64,000 nucleotides of DNA. It comes from Eutypa lata. Its lineage: Eukaryota > Ascomycota > Sordariomycetes > Xylariales > Diatrypaceae. Below are positions 33,820-45,063 of the stretch, piece after piece. The first letter of the stretch is position 1; each line of letters starts with the position of its first letter. The stretch spans positions 3,968,001-4,032,000 of the forward strand of contig JAKULF010000007.1 of the NCBI GenBank assembly GCA_022661535.1. The letters run 5' to 3'. The notes beneath the pieces are model-generated. The model made no database searches. It worked only from the letters and a program-made list of their open reading frames with translations, and was not told the origin of the DNA. The position numbers and the translations under genes were made by a program.

Positions 33820-35787
33820 TTAGCCATCAGTCTCCTCTCTTGGGAAAAACCGAGTCAGCAACGCCTTACTTCCGGGAGGCAGCGCGTTCGTCAGTACCTC
33901 GGCCGCCTCCTTGGCAAAGACTTTGATACTCTCTTGAGCCATCTGCAGAGGATACACATTCTCATCGTTACCTCGTTCCAAATCCGCACCATGGGAAAGC
34001 AGAAATGGAATACCCAGCTCTACATGCCACCAGCAGAACCCTAGCGAGAGTTGGTGAAGCGCCGTGTGTTGACCAGGAAATGTCTCGATTTCTATCTCGG
34101 GTAGCCCGTCGTACTCGTATCTGTCGATACCATCTTTCGACGGGTTTGCAGCGTTGACGTCAACATGTTGCTCCTCTAATAAAAGACGAGCCATGTCCAT
34201 GTTCGGTAGCTTTCTCTGACAGCATACCAACAGAAGCGGATCGCCTGGCTCGATACGGTCACTTGCGGCCATAGTAGGCGGGTCGTCTGAGCTGAAGAGG
34301 CTGCGGAGTATGTGAACAAAACCGTGGCCTACGAGAAAACGTAGGATTCTCCCGGTTTTCTTGGCTCTGGCAGTTGTGGAGCATGAACCTCGGCGCAGCA
34401 GACGCACGATGACTCCATATTCCCGCCATCGTAGGAGTTGTTCAACGACCTCGAGGTTAATATAGTCTTTAGTACGGCCAGCAGCCCTGTTGTTAACTGA
34501 CTGTAGAATAATCGCATCTTGCTGCTGCTGCTGCTCGGGGCTCTCGGATTCTTCGTCGCCAGTAACATACGATTGAGAAAGCGGATTAGCTATAGCTGCG
34601 AGTCTTGCTTCGAGGCTCTTCAAGTTTTTCAAGGTGTAGGCATATTCAAGCATCTCGCAACGTTGAATGCATCTTGGAAGAGGCGCAGATAAGACCTCTG
34701 CTCCTTTTTCTTGCTTTATGCTGATGTCGAAAAGCATATCGAGGATCTCTTCAAGACGGGTAGTATCCTGATCCGACCGGATGCACGTCGTAGGGCGGTC
34801 TTCTCCAAGATACCCGGTTACTTTCCTTCCTATCTCGACATAGGGACGTAGTGTGTCATGAAGCTTAGTCCCTGCGGCCGCCCCTCCAAAATTAGTGGGA
34901 TAGGAGTAGAGGTATAGCAACTGCAGTTCTGCCCCTGAGGGTTTGCGATGGTCCACCCAGAGCCTCTGCTCTTCCTCAAACTCAGCACAAGCATCGAGAA
35001 GGCCCATGCCGTTCTCATCCTGTACTTCGGGGTCCCCTCCGGCCTCTAGGAGCAACGCAACAGTTTCCGGTCGCCCAGAACGGCAAGCATAGTGCAGCGG
35101 TGAGCGTCCGATTTGGTCTTTCGCATTCACATGTGCTGCGAGTGTTTCCGGATCCCCTTCTCGGGAGAGATGCGAAATCAATATACCGACGATGTTGCTT
35201 TGACACGCTCGCGCTGCAAGGTGGAGTGGAGATAATCCCTCGAGGGTGGTCGCAGTTGGGCTCGCGCCGTGGGCAAGCAGTTCTTTGACGAAGCACTCCG
35301 ATAGCATGCAGGAGAAATGAAATGGCTGTACTGAAATACCTAGAGTTAGAAACTGCTTCTGCATAGACATTTCAGCGAGACCGTTCGAGAGCTGAACGTG
35401 CCCCTTTCAGTAACTCCAAGCACCCAAGGTAGCGACAAGGGAAGAAAATAGATACGAAAATTGCTTACCGCCATCAGGGTCCGTCGCGTCAATGTGTTTC
35501 GTCCGCTGGAGCATCCACACAGCGTACTCTATGAGGCCATTAGAGACCGGATCGTCGTAAAACCAATCCCAATTGCAAAGGACATGCAAAGGCGTTCGTC
35601 CCATGTGATTGGCCTGGTCTATATCAACTCCTAATTGAGCAATCCTTTCTAGCCCATCTATTCCCTCAAGACCACATGTAGCAGCCTCATGAAACAGAGT
35701 ATTTCCATGATCATCAGAAGTTTGTACTTTCTTCTCAGCTTTAGGAAGGAGCACCATCTTTGAAGCGAATGTTAAAAATGAATGCAA
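33820..35787 (-). CDS. Ankyrin-repeat protein, two exons
   Basis: Exon 1 is 35787-35469 and exon 2 is 35339-33820, joined across a 129-nt intron (GTAAGC...CTCTAG), giving 612 residues; Met11 (35757) is an alternative start. Ankyrin repeats are visible as HGNTLFHEAATCGLEGID, MGRTPLHVLCNW, GLSPLHLAARACQSN, IGRSPLHYACRSGRPETV and, near the C-terminus, HTALHQLSLGF and LLSHGADLERGNDENVYPL. The middle (about 230-400) is helical without clear repeats. The protein has no other domain, and the partner is unknown. Ankyrin genes next to HET and 2EXR genes are typical of fungal accessory regions. Confidence 0.87.
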
Positions 35788-36440
35788 ACTGAGGAAGGTG
35801 TTGGTGTTGTAGATACGTTAGGTCTAGATGTAGAAGCAATGTAGGAAAAAGAATGTTGTGGACAATAACGAAATCTTTTGTTTTCAAATGGAGACGGGTA
35901 AGTAAGGAAGAAAACTCGCGTTCGTAGTTACCTAAACCTGAGTACGATATTGATGATAAAGGTGATGTATGGGGTCACCTTCCTTCCTATCTTGCGTACT
36001 TACCTATGTAGGTGAGTAGGCACTGCATGTGGGTATGTATGTATTTAATAGACGCGGGGCTGGGGTTACATACATACATATGTCCATACGTTGCGTGCAC
36101 CTCCTTTAATTTGCTGTTTGCGCAGTCCATGATTGATGTAGAACACGAATTCCTCTAAATTTGGAAGGCTTCACATTCACCGTCGGACATCACCTATTGC
36201 TTTTCAATGTGCCCAAGACGTGCTACCTGCCAAGTGTGGGGCTGTGAAACTTTATAACTTTATAGCTCATGAGATCTAGTTACCTATGTGGCAAGGCAAC
36301 TATCACGAAAAGCTTGAAATCTGCTGGCTTAGCCATTTGAACATAACGGGTACTTAGGTAGTTGGAAGAGCGACAATTCTTTTGGACAAAGAAATATGCT
36401 CTCGAAAGGTGATGGACAGGGGTAAAATTAACTCTGGGAG
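35788..36440. other. Intergenic region
   Basis: Contains TACATACATA and GTATGTAT tracts (36025-36080) and nothing recognisable as coding. Confidence 0.45.
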
Positions 36441-37177
36441 TTACTTACGACCAACCACCGCTTTGGCGGCATGTTTACCCCTTTCTACGATACGTCGTTG
36501 GCGTTTTGTTAGCCTGCTGGACGAGGCTAAGTTGTTGATGGGCCCGCCTACCTCGCCCAAGATATCGAAGTAGTCACCCCCGCTTGGCCGTAGTTTAGAG
36601 TCGTCTGTATTGCCGGTTATTTTGCCGCTCGCGCCTCGAGCGTCCTTCGTATCTGTTCGTGCGTCGTTGATCTTCAGCACGAGTTGCGAGATGTTTTCCG
36701 TGGTGACGTCTTCAGCCATTGTAGAAAAATGGACGAACTTCTTGGGGGCCGTTAATTCGTCACCTCTTTTTCCCCATATGTGTAAAAGAAACTCCTTGAG
36801 GGTACAGCGATTGACGCCTTTCACAGCACGACTACCCTGGCAACCAGGAGCGATCGTGTACGAGCGTGTCTCGCCGTCGGGGACATTATATTCCTCCTCG
36901 GCGAGATAGGCCATATAATATAATGCTCTACACACGGTCAACATTAGTGGTAGTCTTATTCCACCTGTTAGAAGACCCTGATACGTCGGACACATGCACC
37001 ATGGCAACAATAGTTTGGGTATCTATCCGGTATACATCCATCCTCGTAATTTTATGAACCCTCACCGGGACAAAGGGATGGCACGTACCGTTCAGCCGCT
37101 GCTCGCACCCCATAACTCGCGGCCAAGTTACCAAAGCAACTAAGAAACAGTATAATAAATATAGTAGAAGACTTCAT
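36441..37177 (-). CDS. Secreted protein of unknown function, two exons, start codon beside an LTR
   Basis: Exon 1 (37177-37089) encodes a signal peptide, MKSSTIFIILFLSCFGNLAA, and ends at a GTACGT donor. The intron (37088-36928) has a CCACTAATG branch and a GTGTAG acceptor. Exon 2 (36927-36441) continues in phase with AEEEYNVPDGETRSYTIAPG, two cysteines, KEFLLHIWGKR and a Lys/Arg-rich C-terminus (RLTKRQRRIVERGKHAAK), for 191 residues in total. The stop TAA overlaps a GTAAGTAA donor-like sequence, so a further exon is possible. I recognise no family; a small secreted, candidate effector-like protein is an inference. Only 3 bases plus a 5-bp target duplication separate its ATG from an LTR element. 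Confidence 0.6.
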
Positions 37178-37185
37178 TGCAATGA

Positions 37186-37378
37186 TGTCGCATTCTAGCT
37201 ACCACTTACTACAAGATCGGATACGCTTTGTTCAACTGTTATTATATTAATCTAAAGGAGCAAAGAAATCTAGAAATCTAGGTGGTAGGCATTATATGCC
37301 TTACAAAAAGTGAACGTAATAAAGATTAGGTAACGTAGCTTCGGTAGCTTTATATAATAAAGATCATTTAACGCAATA
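37186..37378. repeat. Left LTR
   Basis: A 193-base copy beginning TGTCGCATT. Its outer part is little mutated, while its inner end carries A/T at most sites that differ from the right copy. Confidence 0.85.
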
Positions 37379-38300
37379 CATCCCTTGATTGTTAATATTG
37401 CCATTACCATTTCGAACGAGCTTTTAAAGTTATTTATACTTTATTCGTCGTCGACTTTTAAAGTTTTAGCATTTTTTAAATTATATTTTCGAGCTCGTCG
37501 ACTTTATTCATTTATTATTAACCGACGAAATAACGCTTCGTATTTATATCGCTTCGATTTAATTTCTTTTTAAAACATTAACATTCGAAAATGATTTTAT
37601 ATATATATAATAAGCTTATTTTTAACTCGACGTAATAATCGTTATTATTTATTAAAATATAAAATCGAAAAAATAATATATTAAATTATTTATTTAATTT
37701 TAAATAATAATTACTTAATTATTTTTATATAAAATAAAATAAAATAAAAACGAATTATTTATTTTTAATTTTAAATTATTTCGTTATTATTATTATATTT
37801 CGTTATATCGTTATATTAATAATATTTAATAATAACTTTTTTTTAAACGTTATCGTATCGTTTTTAACTTTTTATACTTTAATTTAAATAATTTTATATA
37901 TTTATTAAACGTTAAAAATATTTTATTATATATTTAACGATTTATAAATTTATTAAATTATATAATAACTTAATTTAATATTATTTTTTTTAATAATAAT
38001 AACGAATATAACGATTAATTATAAAAACGTATAAAATTTTAAATATAATATATATTAAATTTAAATTATTTAAATTAACGTATAATTATATATTTTAAAA
38101 TTAAATATAATAATAATAAAAAATAAAAAATTATTTAAGTTAAGTTTTATAATTAATAAGTTTATAATTAATAAATATTATAAAAAAAAAATCGTTTAAT
38201 AATAAAAATATCGTTAAAAAAATATATATAAACGACGTATTTTTTAATTAAATAATTCGAAATTATCGCGTAATATATATATATATATAAAGCTTATAAT
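37379..38300. repeat. AT-rich element core in which surviving C is mostly in CpG
   Basis: Most remaining C and G are in CG dinucleotides (for example TCGTCGAC, AACGTT, ATCGTT), a pattern expected when C is mutated before A, T or C but spared before G. Confidence 0.75.
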
Positions 38301-38493
38301 TATTGCATTTTAATTATTACTTATTATAAAATTAAATACGCTTTGCTTAACTATTATTATATTGATTTAAAAAAACAAGGAAATCTAAGAATTTAAGTAA
38401 TAAGCATTATATGCCTTACAAAAAGTAAACGTGGTGGAGATTAAGTAACGTGGCTTCGGTAGCTCTATATGGCAGGGATCATCTAACGCAACA
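38301..38493. repeat. Right LTR
   Basis: A 193-base copy beginning TATTGCATT and ending ACGCAACA. Its inner (5') part is heavily C-to-T and G-to-A mutated relative to the left copy, while its outer end is well preserved. Confidence 0.85.
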
Positions 38494-38498
38494 AATGA

Positions 38499-39450
38499 TT
38501 GAATAACTGTGGCTTTGACGATATTACATCAGCAGAAGAAAGTAGGGGTAGACGGAATCGGAAAATGATGATAGCTAAGTCCTGAGAGGAGCTTGAGAGT
38601 CGCTAATGATGAGATACGTTGCCGAGCATTCTCATTTGAGATATAAGTAGAAGACTTTGTTCTATGATATATATGCCACTCGAGGTATCAGGTTTGTATG
38701 CTGAAGTGTCACTATCTAACTGCCACGCTCTCCTTTTTAGGTGCAATACTTTCTCCTTAACTTGTCACTCCAGAGTCTTACGCACTACAGTATTCATAGG
38801 ATAGCTGCAGGTGTGGATGGTTGATGATATGTAGGAAAATAGAGTGTTGCTATAACCTCTTCATAAAACAAACTAATCGTAATTGGTGGTCCAACCCGGG
38901 GCATCTGCATCGCCTGTCCCACTAGTTAAACACGATTTGCCGTTCCCGCCGAGTTTTCCTAGTTGTGACACATATGGGAGCGGTAGATGGTGATGTCGTA
39001 TATAAGCGAAAATTCATTGTAATGTAACATTTCACAACAAGGTTGCTAGTCCTATGTTATATCTTACGTAGAGACTATCCAATTAAACAAAATACTTAGC
39101 GATGGTATACTGTAGAGTGGTGTGAAGAACTGATTATACCCAGTATTATAAGCGAGATTCTCTTTGTCGATTACTTCGGCGCAACTTCGCAACTTATCGT
39201 GTTCATCTCGTCTCATGGTCACGAGGATAAATGTTACCTTTCGATAACTTACGGCAGTAACTCAATGGAAATCGCGCGGTAGTTGCTTGATACTGAGGAA
39301 TTGCCTTACCCCCCTTATTGACCCTTATATCTCCTATAAACTAGGCCCCCCCTTGTAACAGTGTTGATACTTGCTCATTGCCGACCAGGATTTCATGATT
39401 CGCAAATATTGCTATTGTCTCATGTTTAAATCTCTGGCAGAAATTGCACA
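38499..39450. other. Intergenic region
   Basis: About 950 bases between the LTR element and the chitinase gene; no frame or repeat recognised. Confidence 0.45.
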
Positions 39451-42400
39451 ATGCTACTACAACCACCTCTTCTGATGTCGACTACCAAGCTGGGGTTCCT
39501 TATAGCTTGTCTAGCTTACAGGGCTATAGCCAGTAGGCTGGACTTCTTAGGGCTTTATCCCTGTCCGGTTGACTGCGACGACGAATTGAAGTCCTGGACT
39601 ATCTACACTGATGTCAAGCGCCTGGGAAACTGTAACCGGCCCATGCTGCTAGATTTTGGGATACACAATTCCCAGGCTGGATCCTCCAACCCAGTCGAAG
39701 TCCGCGCTTGTGTGGTAAACAGGGCAATCAGGTCTATTATATCCAGTCGTCATGTCACGGGTTCCCCGGATCTCTGCGTCGCCAATGCCACTGCAGCTTT
39801 GACCGCACTGGATGTTGGCATGGCTGGTAACGGCTCCGAGTTTACGTGGGCTGCATTGGATGCTCTTGTGAATATGCGAGGGTATATGAGCGTAAGCTGC
39901 GACCTCAAAAATACGTTTTCGTACGGAGCTGGGCCTCTCTTGGGTGTATTTTCTGGCGCCGCCATCGACAATACCGGTACGGTCTGGTCCATATTCACAA
40001 AGGCTATTGACTTAGTCAACCGCACAACAGGGGCCCCTGAGACCATGTTTGTCCAGCGCTGCATAGTAGAAGAAAGTTCGGCCTATACATTCGGTATTGC
40101 GATGGACACAGCTGGAAACCTCACATGGGTCCAACAAGCAGTCAACTCATGGGATATGGGCCTCTGCCTCAACAGCACGAGCGATTTCGTCAGCACCACC
40201 GTTCACAACGCCACCATCTTCGAGTATAGCCACCCGGCGGTGACATTATCAAATATTACCAGTATCACCAACGTTACCTATGGCAGCAGCAATCCGGGAT
40301 GCTCAACAATCATCGATACTCGTTACTCACCCATCGAGCCAAGGACAAAGTGGCTTGCCGACCAAGGCGACTGCATTACCAAAACTGTGGCTTCGGGCGA
40401 CACATGCAGCTCACTAGCTACTAAATGCGGCATCTCGAACGACGATTTCATGAAGTATAACAATGGGTCAAATTCGGATCTGTGTTCAACCCTAGTGCCG
40501 GGGCAGCGAGTGTGCTGCTCCGAGGGTCCTTTGCCCGACATCAGACCCAAGGAGAATTCTAATGGCACTTGTTTCGCGGTAGGACAATGTTGATATCACC
40601 CAAGCCTAGAAAATCCGGTAGCTAATATTCATGTTTCATATGCCAAGTATACGGTGAAGTCTGGCGATACGTGTTCGGCCATTGCAGTTTCATATGGGTT
40701 GGAAGTGACTCAGCTCGAGAAATTCAATAACGGGACGACCTGGGGCTGGTCTGGATGCTACGGTCTCGGCATGGGCCTCAACATTTGCCTCAGCACTGGC
40801 GATCCGCCAATGCCTAACGCGATTGCAAATTCTGTGTGCGGGCCGACGGTTCCAGGAACGGAAATGCCAACTAACGGGACTGCCCTGGCTGCCCTCAACC
40901 CCTGTCCGCTTAACGCTTGCTGTAATATTTGGGGCCAGTGCGGTATCACCCCTAAATATTGCACAAACCATACCGGCCCGGCAGGAAATCCAGGAACAGC
41001 ACCGCCTGGCGAGAACGGCTGCATATCGAACTGCGGCACTAATATCGCTAATGACGAAGTTAGACCTACGGAGTTCATCAGTATCGGCTATTATTAATCG
41101 TGGAATTACGACCGAAACTGCCTAAACATGCGGGCGGCCTCGGTTGACCTTTCACAGTACACCCATATACACTGGGGCTTTGCCACCATCTCGGAAGATT
41201 TCAATGTTATCATAAATGACACCCATTCGCAGTGGGATGGCTTCAAGGCACTTCGGCTCAAACGGATTGTCTCGTTCGGTGGCTGGGGCTACTCAACGGA
41301 TCCTACCATCTATGACATGCTCTGTTAGGCCGTGAGCCCGAATAACAGACGCATATTTGCCGCCAACATCATCAAGTTCTTAAGAGACGAGAACATCGAC
41401 GGTGTCGACTTCGATTGGGAGTATCCAGGAGTATGTGAACCTTTCTTGTATCAAGCCATCCCCATGGTACATCGAGCCGAACTAATATAAAATTAACCAG
41501 GCTCTTGACATCCCGGGAGTCCCCCCTGGACAGCCAACGGATGGCGAAAACTATCTAATATTTCTGGGTGACCTCCGCAAGATGCTGGACTCTGAAAACA
41601 AGAAGAAGACCGTATCGTTTGCCGCTCCAGCATCGTATTGGTATCTAAAAGCCTTTCCGGTTCAGCAAATGGCGAACATCGTAGATTATATTGTGTTTAT
41701 GACATACGACCTTCATGGACAATGGGATTACGGCAACCAGTGGGCTCAAGAGGGTTGCCAAGCTGGCGACTGTCTGCGCAGCCATATCAACATGACTGAG
41801 ACTATGTATACGCTGGCAATGATCACCAAAGCCGGTGCTCCAACGAGCAAGATTGCCGTCGCGGTTTCGAGCTACGGACGCTCCTTCAAGATGGCTACCG
41901 CCGGGTGTTCAGAGCCAGATTGCACATACATAGGCCCCAACTCCACGGCGGCTATGGGCCAATGTACCCAGACCGCTGGCTACATCTCTAACGCCGAAAT
42001 ATTCGACATCATCTATACTAACGACTCGGACTTGAGCCCAAATTCTTGGTACGACTCAGACACAGACACCAACTACCTCGTTTATAACCAAACTGAGTGG
42101 GTTGCCTACATGGGTAATGAAGTCCGGGATAGTCGAAGGAATAAGTGGAAAGATCTCAAATTCGCTGGTACTGTCGACTGGGCCGTTGACCTTGCTGCCT
42201 TCGGCGACAGTGACGGCGATCCAACAGGCGACTGTCCTAGCTGCAATGACAATCAACTACCCAACACCCCCTGGGAGCCATGTGATGTCGGTCCTATCGC
42301 TAACCTAGATGATTTGAGCGATGATACCGTCAATAACTGGCCGGTGCACTGCCGAGGTCTATACACACTCCAGGCACTTCTTGGACTGTTCGACGAGGCC

Positions 42401-43721
42401 ATGGGTAATTATACGGAACTGATGAACGGAGGGTACGATGACAAATTTCAGATCTACGCAAAAGCCGTGACTGGCAGCGCAGGTAGCCGGGTACACGACT
42501 TTATGATGGACCATGGGAATGATTACTTCAAATGCAACGTCATGGAAATGACGCTCTGTTGCAGGATTTGCCATCAGACATGGAGTGACAACCAGTGCCA
42601 GTATTGCTTCGAAGCCAGCTACGACGACTGCTATCACTATGGTTTTGGTACTTCAAACTCTGATACAATTCCAGACGTGTCCGAAGCACATAACCTCATA
42701 GATAGGCCACAGAAAAGCGCTGTCGTAAAGTGGGAAAACATCTCGGAGCCATGCCCACCAGACTACTCAAAGAGCGGGATAGAAGGCACAGGCCGGCACG
42801 ACAAAAGCATATACTGGAGCCTTGACTCCGCCAAGACCGACGCCTTTTGGGCCGACCTCTTCAGTGCTACTGGAATCCCTAAGGATAAAATCGAATTCGG
42901 GCGGTATGCTAGTAAGTACCCAGGGGTTAATTTCTTACTCCTTCATTATTGATTTCTCTGAACACGTTCTGTTAGACTCTTCTTCTCATCATCGATTTAT
43001 GGATAGGCCATTACTAACCCTGGACGTTACAGTGGTTGATTACTGTGGTGGCCGGATTGTGAGCGCAGACAACGAGTGTTGGAATAATAGATACGGGTTC
43101 AATGAGCCTATGCCCCATGGCTTCGGCATCGAAGATGTAGCCAACCCCAAAAGTGTCGCCCAGAAGGGGCTCGATAGTGTAACAGCAGCTGATCTGCGGG
43201 GCCAGATCAACAGGGTGATTATTAATATGCAAGCACTGGCATATCCCAGCGATGGGATCGAAATCGTTGACGCTGTCTCTTTACCCATCATGATGGTAGT
43301 CCAGGGCGTCGAAAGCATGTCAATGGTGGTCCAGTCGGCCATCAAGCTCGAGGAAGCAGAGAGGAAGGCGCTCATCATGGCGTTTGTTAGTGCTATCCTG
43401 TTCTTAGTGCCAGTGGCTGGAGAGATCCTAGGTTCCGTAGCTGAATTGGCCGATATTGGGGTTATAATCACCATGACGGGCGTCGCGGGGAACGTTGCAA
43501 TGGATGTGTATACCATTGTTGATGACCCCAAAAATGCCCCTCTTGCGATTATGGACCTGATTCTGGCTCCTATATCATTGGCAGACGCTGTCCTTATTTC
43601 AAAAGCAGCGCAAATTAAACGTGGGATGGGGGCTGAGGAAATAGCTAAGTTAGGCACCCGTGTAGGTCAGCGAATGGCAAAGGTGGACAAGATCACTGGT
43701 GCATGTAAAAAGTCTGCTTAG
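39451..43721 (+). pseudogene. LysM/ChtBD1/GH18 chitinase (killer-toxin alpha-subunit-like), four exons, two nonsense codons
   Basis: Exons 39451-40578, 40648-41430, 41501-42911 and 42976-43721 join in correct phase (1356 codons). A signal peptide (best from Met9, 39475) precedes a ~300-residue unknown N-terminal region, two LysM modules (around SGDTCSSLATKCGIS and SGDTCSAIAVSYGLE), a ChtBD1 hevein-like module (CPLNACCNIWGQCG) and a GH18 domain with the catalytic DGVDFDWEYPG. A long C-terminal region with hydrophobic segments follows. The enzyme would degrade chitin outside the cell. TAA at 41095-41097 and TAG at 41326-41328 interrupt the frame before the catalytic site. The product as encoded would stop at the start of GH18. 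Both are explained by CAA/CAG to TAA/TAG. Confidence 0.9.
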
Positions 43722-45063
43722 CCATATAACTGAAAGATCAACGTAGCAGTAATAAGAGAAGAGCTTTATTAAATCTGCAGTAATCCCTAAGTAAATAGCC
43801 AATATTCAACCACCATAGTTCTTTTTTGCAATTTGTTTTCGTATAGGGCTTTATTATATTAAAAGCTATTTAAACGTACCATTTTGATTGATTTTATACG
43901 TTGTTATCGCATCATTTTAGACTCGGAATATGCTATGCTATGCTATGCTATATTAATACAATGATCTATTTAATGTGACGAAATTCGACTATTATAACAT
44001 AATAATTAATGGATTTTATTACATAAATTAAACGAGGCATATATAGCAGCATACCGGGGCGATTTTCAGCAGCTAATTCGCATCTAGGTAGTGGTGGCGG
44101 CGGACCTATGAAGGGATCACTGCAGATCTAAAAAAATATATATATCACTGCAGATTTAGTAAAGCTCTAAGAGAATATGACGTAAAATATTTACAAAGTT
44201 CTAAATCTCTTTGCCTATTGGGGTATCAGAACTCCCATCAGCTACATATAGACCACATTATTATCTAATCTATAGATTCTGCGAAAGCAGCCGCGGCAAC
44301 TTTTATGATGCGTTATGATCCGAGAATTTGTTCTCCAAAGGTCAATGATAATTTACATAATTATGTAGGAATAAATGCCCCAACTACCATATGCAACCCT
44401 TTCCTAATACTGTGAGCAAAGGACTAGGTATCACAGACGTTACCCAACAGATACATGTATCATTATGGGGACTAGTCACTTAATTTTTGAAATGAGTCCA
44501 GGTACCACTAACGGCAGAGATGTTTCCAGATCTTAAGATGAAACAAACCCATAGCATAAGCTCTTAGGACGAGAAACACTGTTTCAGTACGTACACTACT
44601 AGTCTAGGCTATGAACAACTAGTGTTGGGTTGCACTGGTAAATAATGAGCACCAAATATTGCATGGAGAGCTGTTCGGAGTTAAGTCGATTAGGAAATTA
44701 TCTGAAATGAGCACGAATTCAATATACCAAGTAATAGAGATTGTAAGTTTATACGAAAGAAAGCATTGTAGCATGCCATCACCAGCACCATACCTAGTTA
44801 CCTACAACACCCACGATATCAAACTGCACATATAATAGCAGAAGTGGAAAAAACAAAATAAAAGCAAGAAAGGAAAAATACAGCATGTGCCCCACCAGTT
44901 AGGCTTTCCGGCAGGTTGTCATGTTGGATGATCTAGCCCCGTTTCAAATATTGGATGCCATAAAGAACATGATGCGGGTGTTGAAAGGCACCGAGTTCTT
45001 TATATAGTTTGCTCTGACAAGATTATGGCCGTGGTGGATTTATTCAACCCAAATCTCCATCTG
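43722..45063. other. Intergenic region
   Basis: About 1.3 kb. Contains a (TGCTA)4 tract at 43931-43950 and an AT-rich stretch after it. No gene seen. Confidence 0.45.
43931..43950 (+). repeat. Pentanucleotide repeat (TGCTA)4
   Basis: Four perfect copies in intergenic DNA. Confidence 0.95.

Larger units (their letters stand above)
37181..38498. mobile_element. Miniature LTR retroelement relic with 5-bp target duplication and AT-mutated core
   Basis: Two 193-base direct repeats (37186-37378 and 38301-38493) start TG (TA in the right copy) and end CA (TA in the left copy). They are flanked by the 5-bp duplication AATGA at 37181-37185 and 38494-38498. A hand alignment finds 44 differences, all transitions, and no indels. 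The interior (37379-38300, about 920 bp) is AT-rich with no coding capacity. The small size without gag/pol suggests a TRIM-like or internally deleted element. It lies at the 5' end of the secreted-protein gene. Confidence 0.85.

Noticed and set aside
37385..37573. Open frame inside the AT-rich LTR core
   Set aside because: Lys/Phe/Ile/Tyr-rich translation of mutated repeat DNA; no coding signal.
40579..40647. In-frame TGA near 40591 in the chitinase taken at first as a third nonsense codon
   Set aside because: It lies in a good 69-nt intron (GTAGGA donor, AGCTAAT branch, CAAG acceptor) that joins the LysM module in phase.
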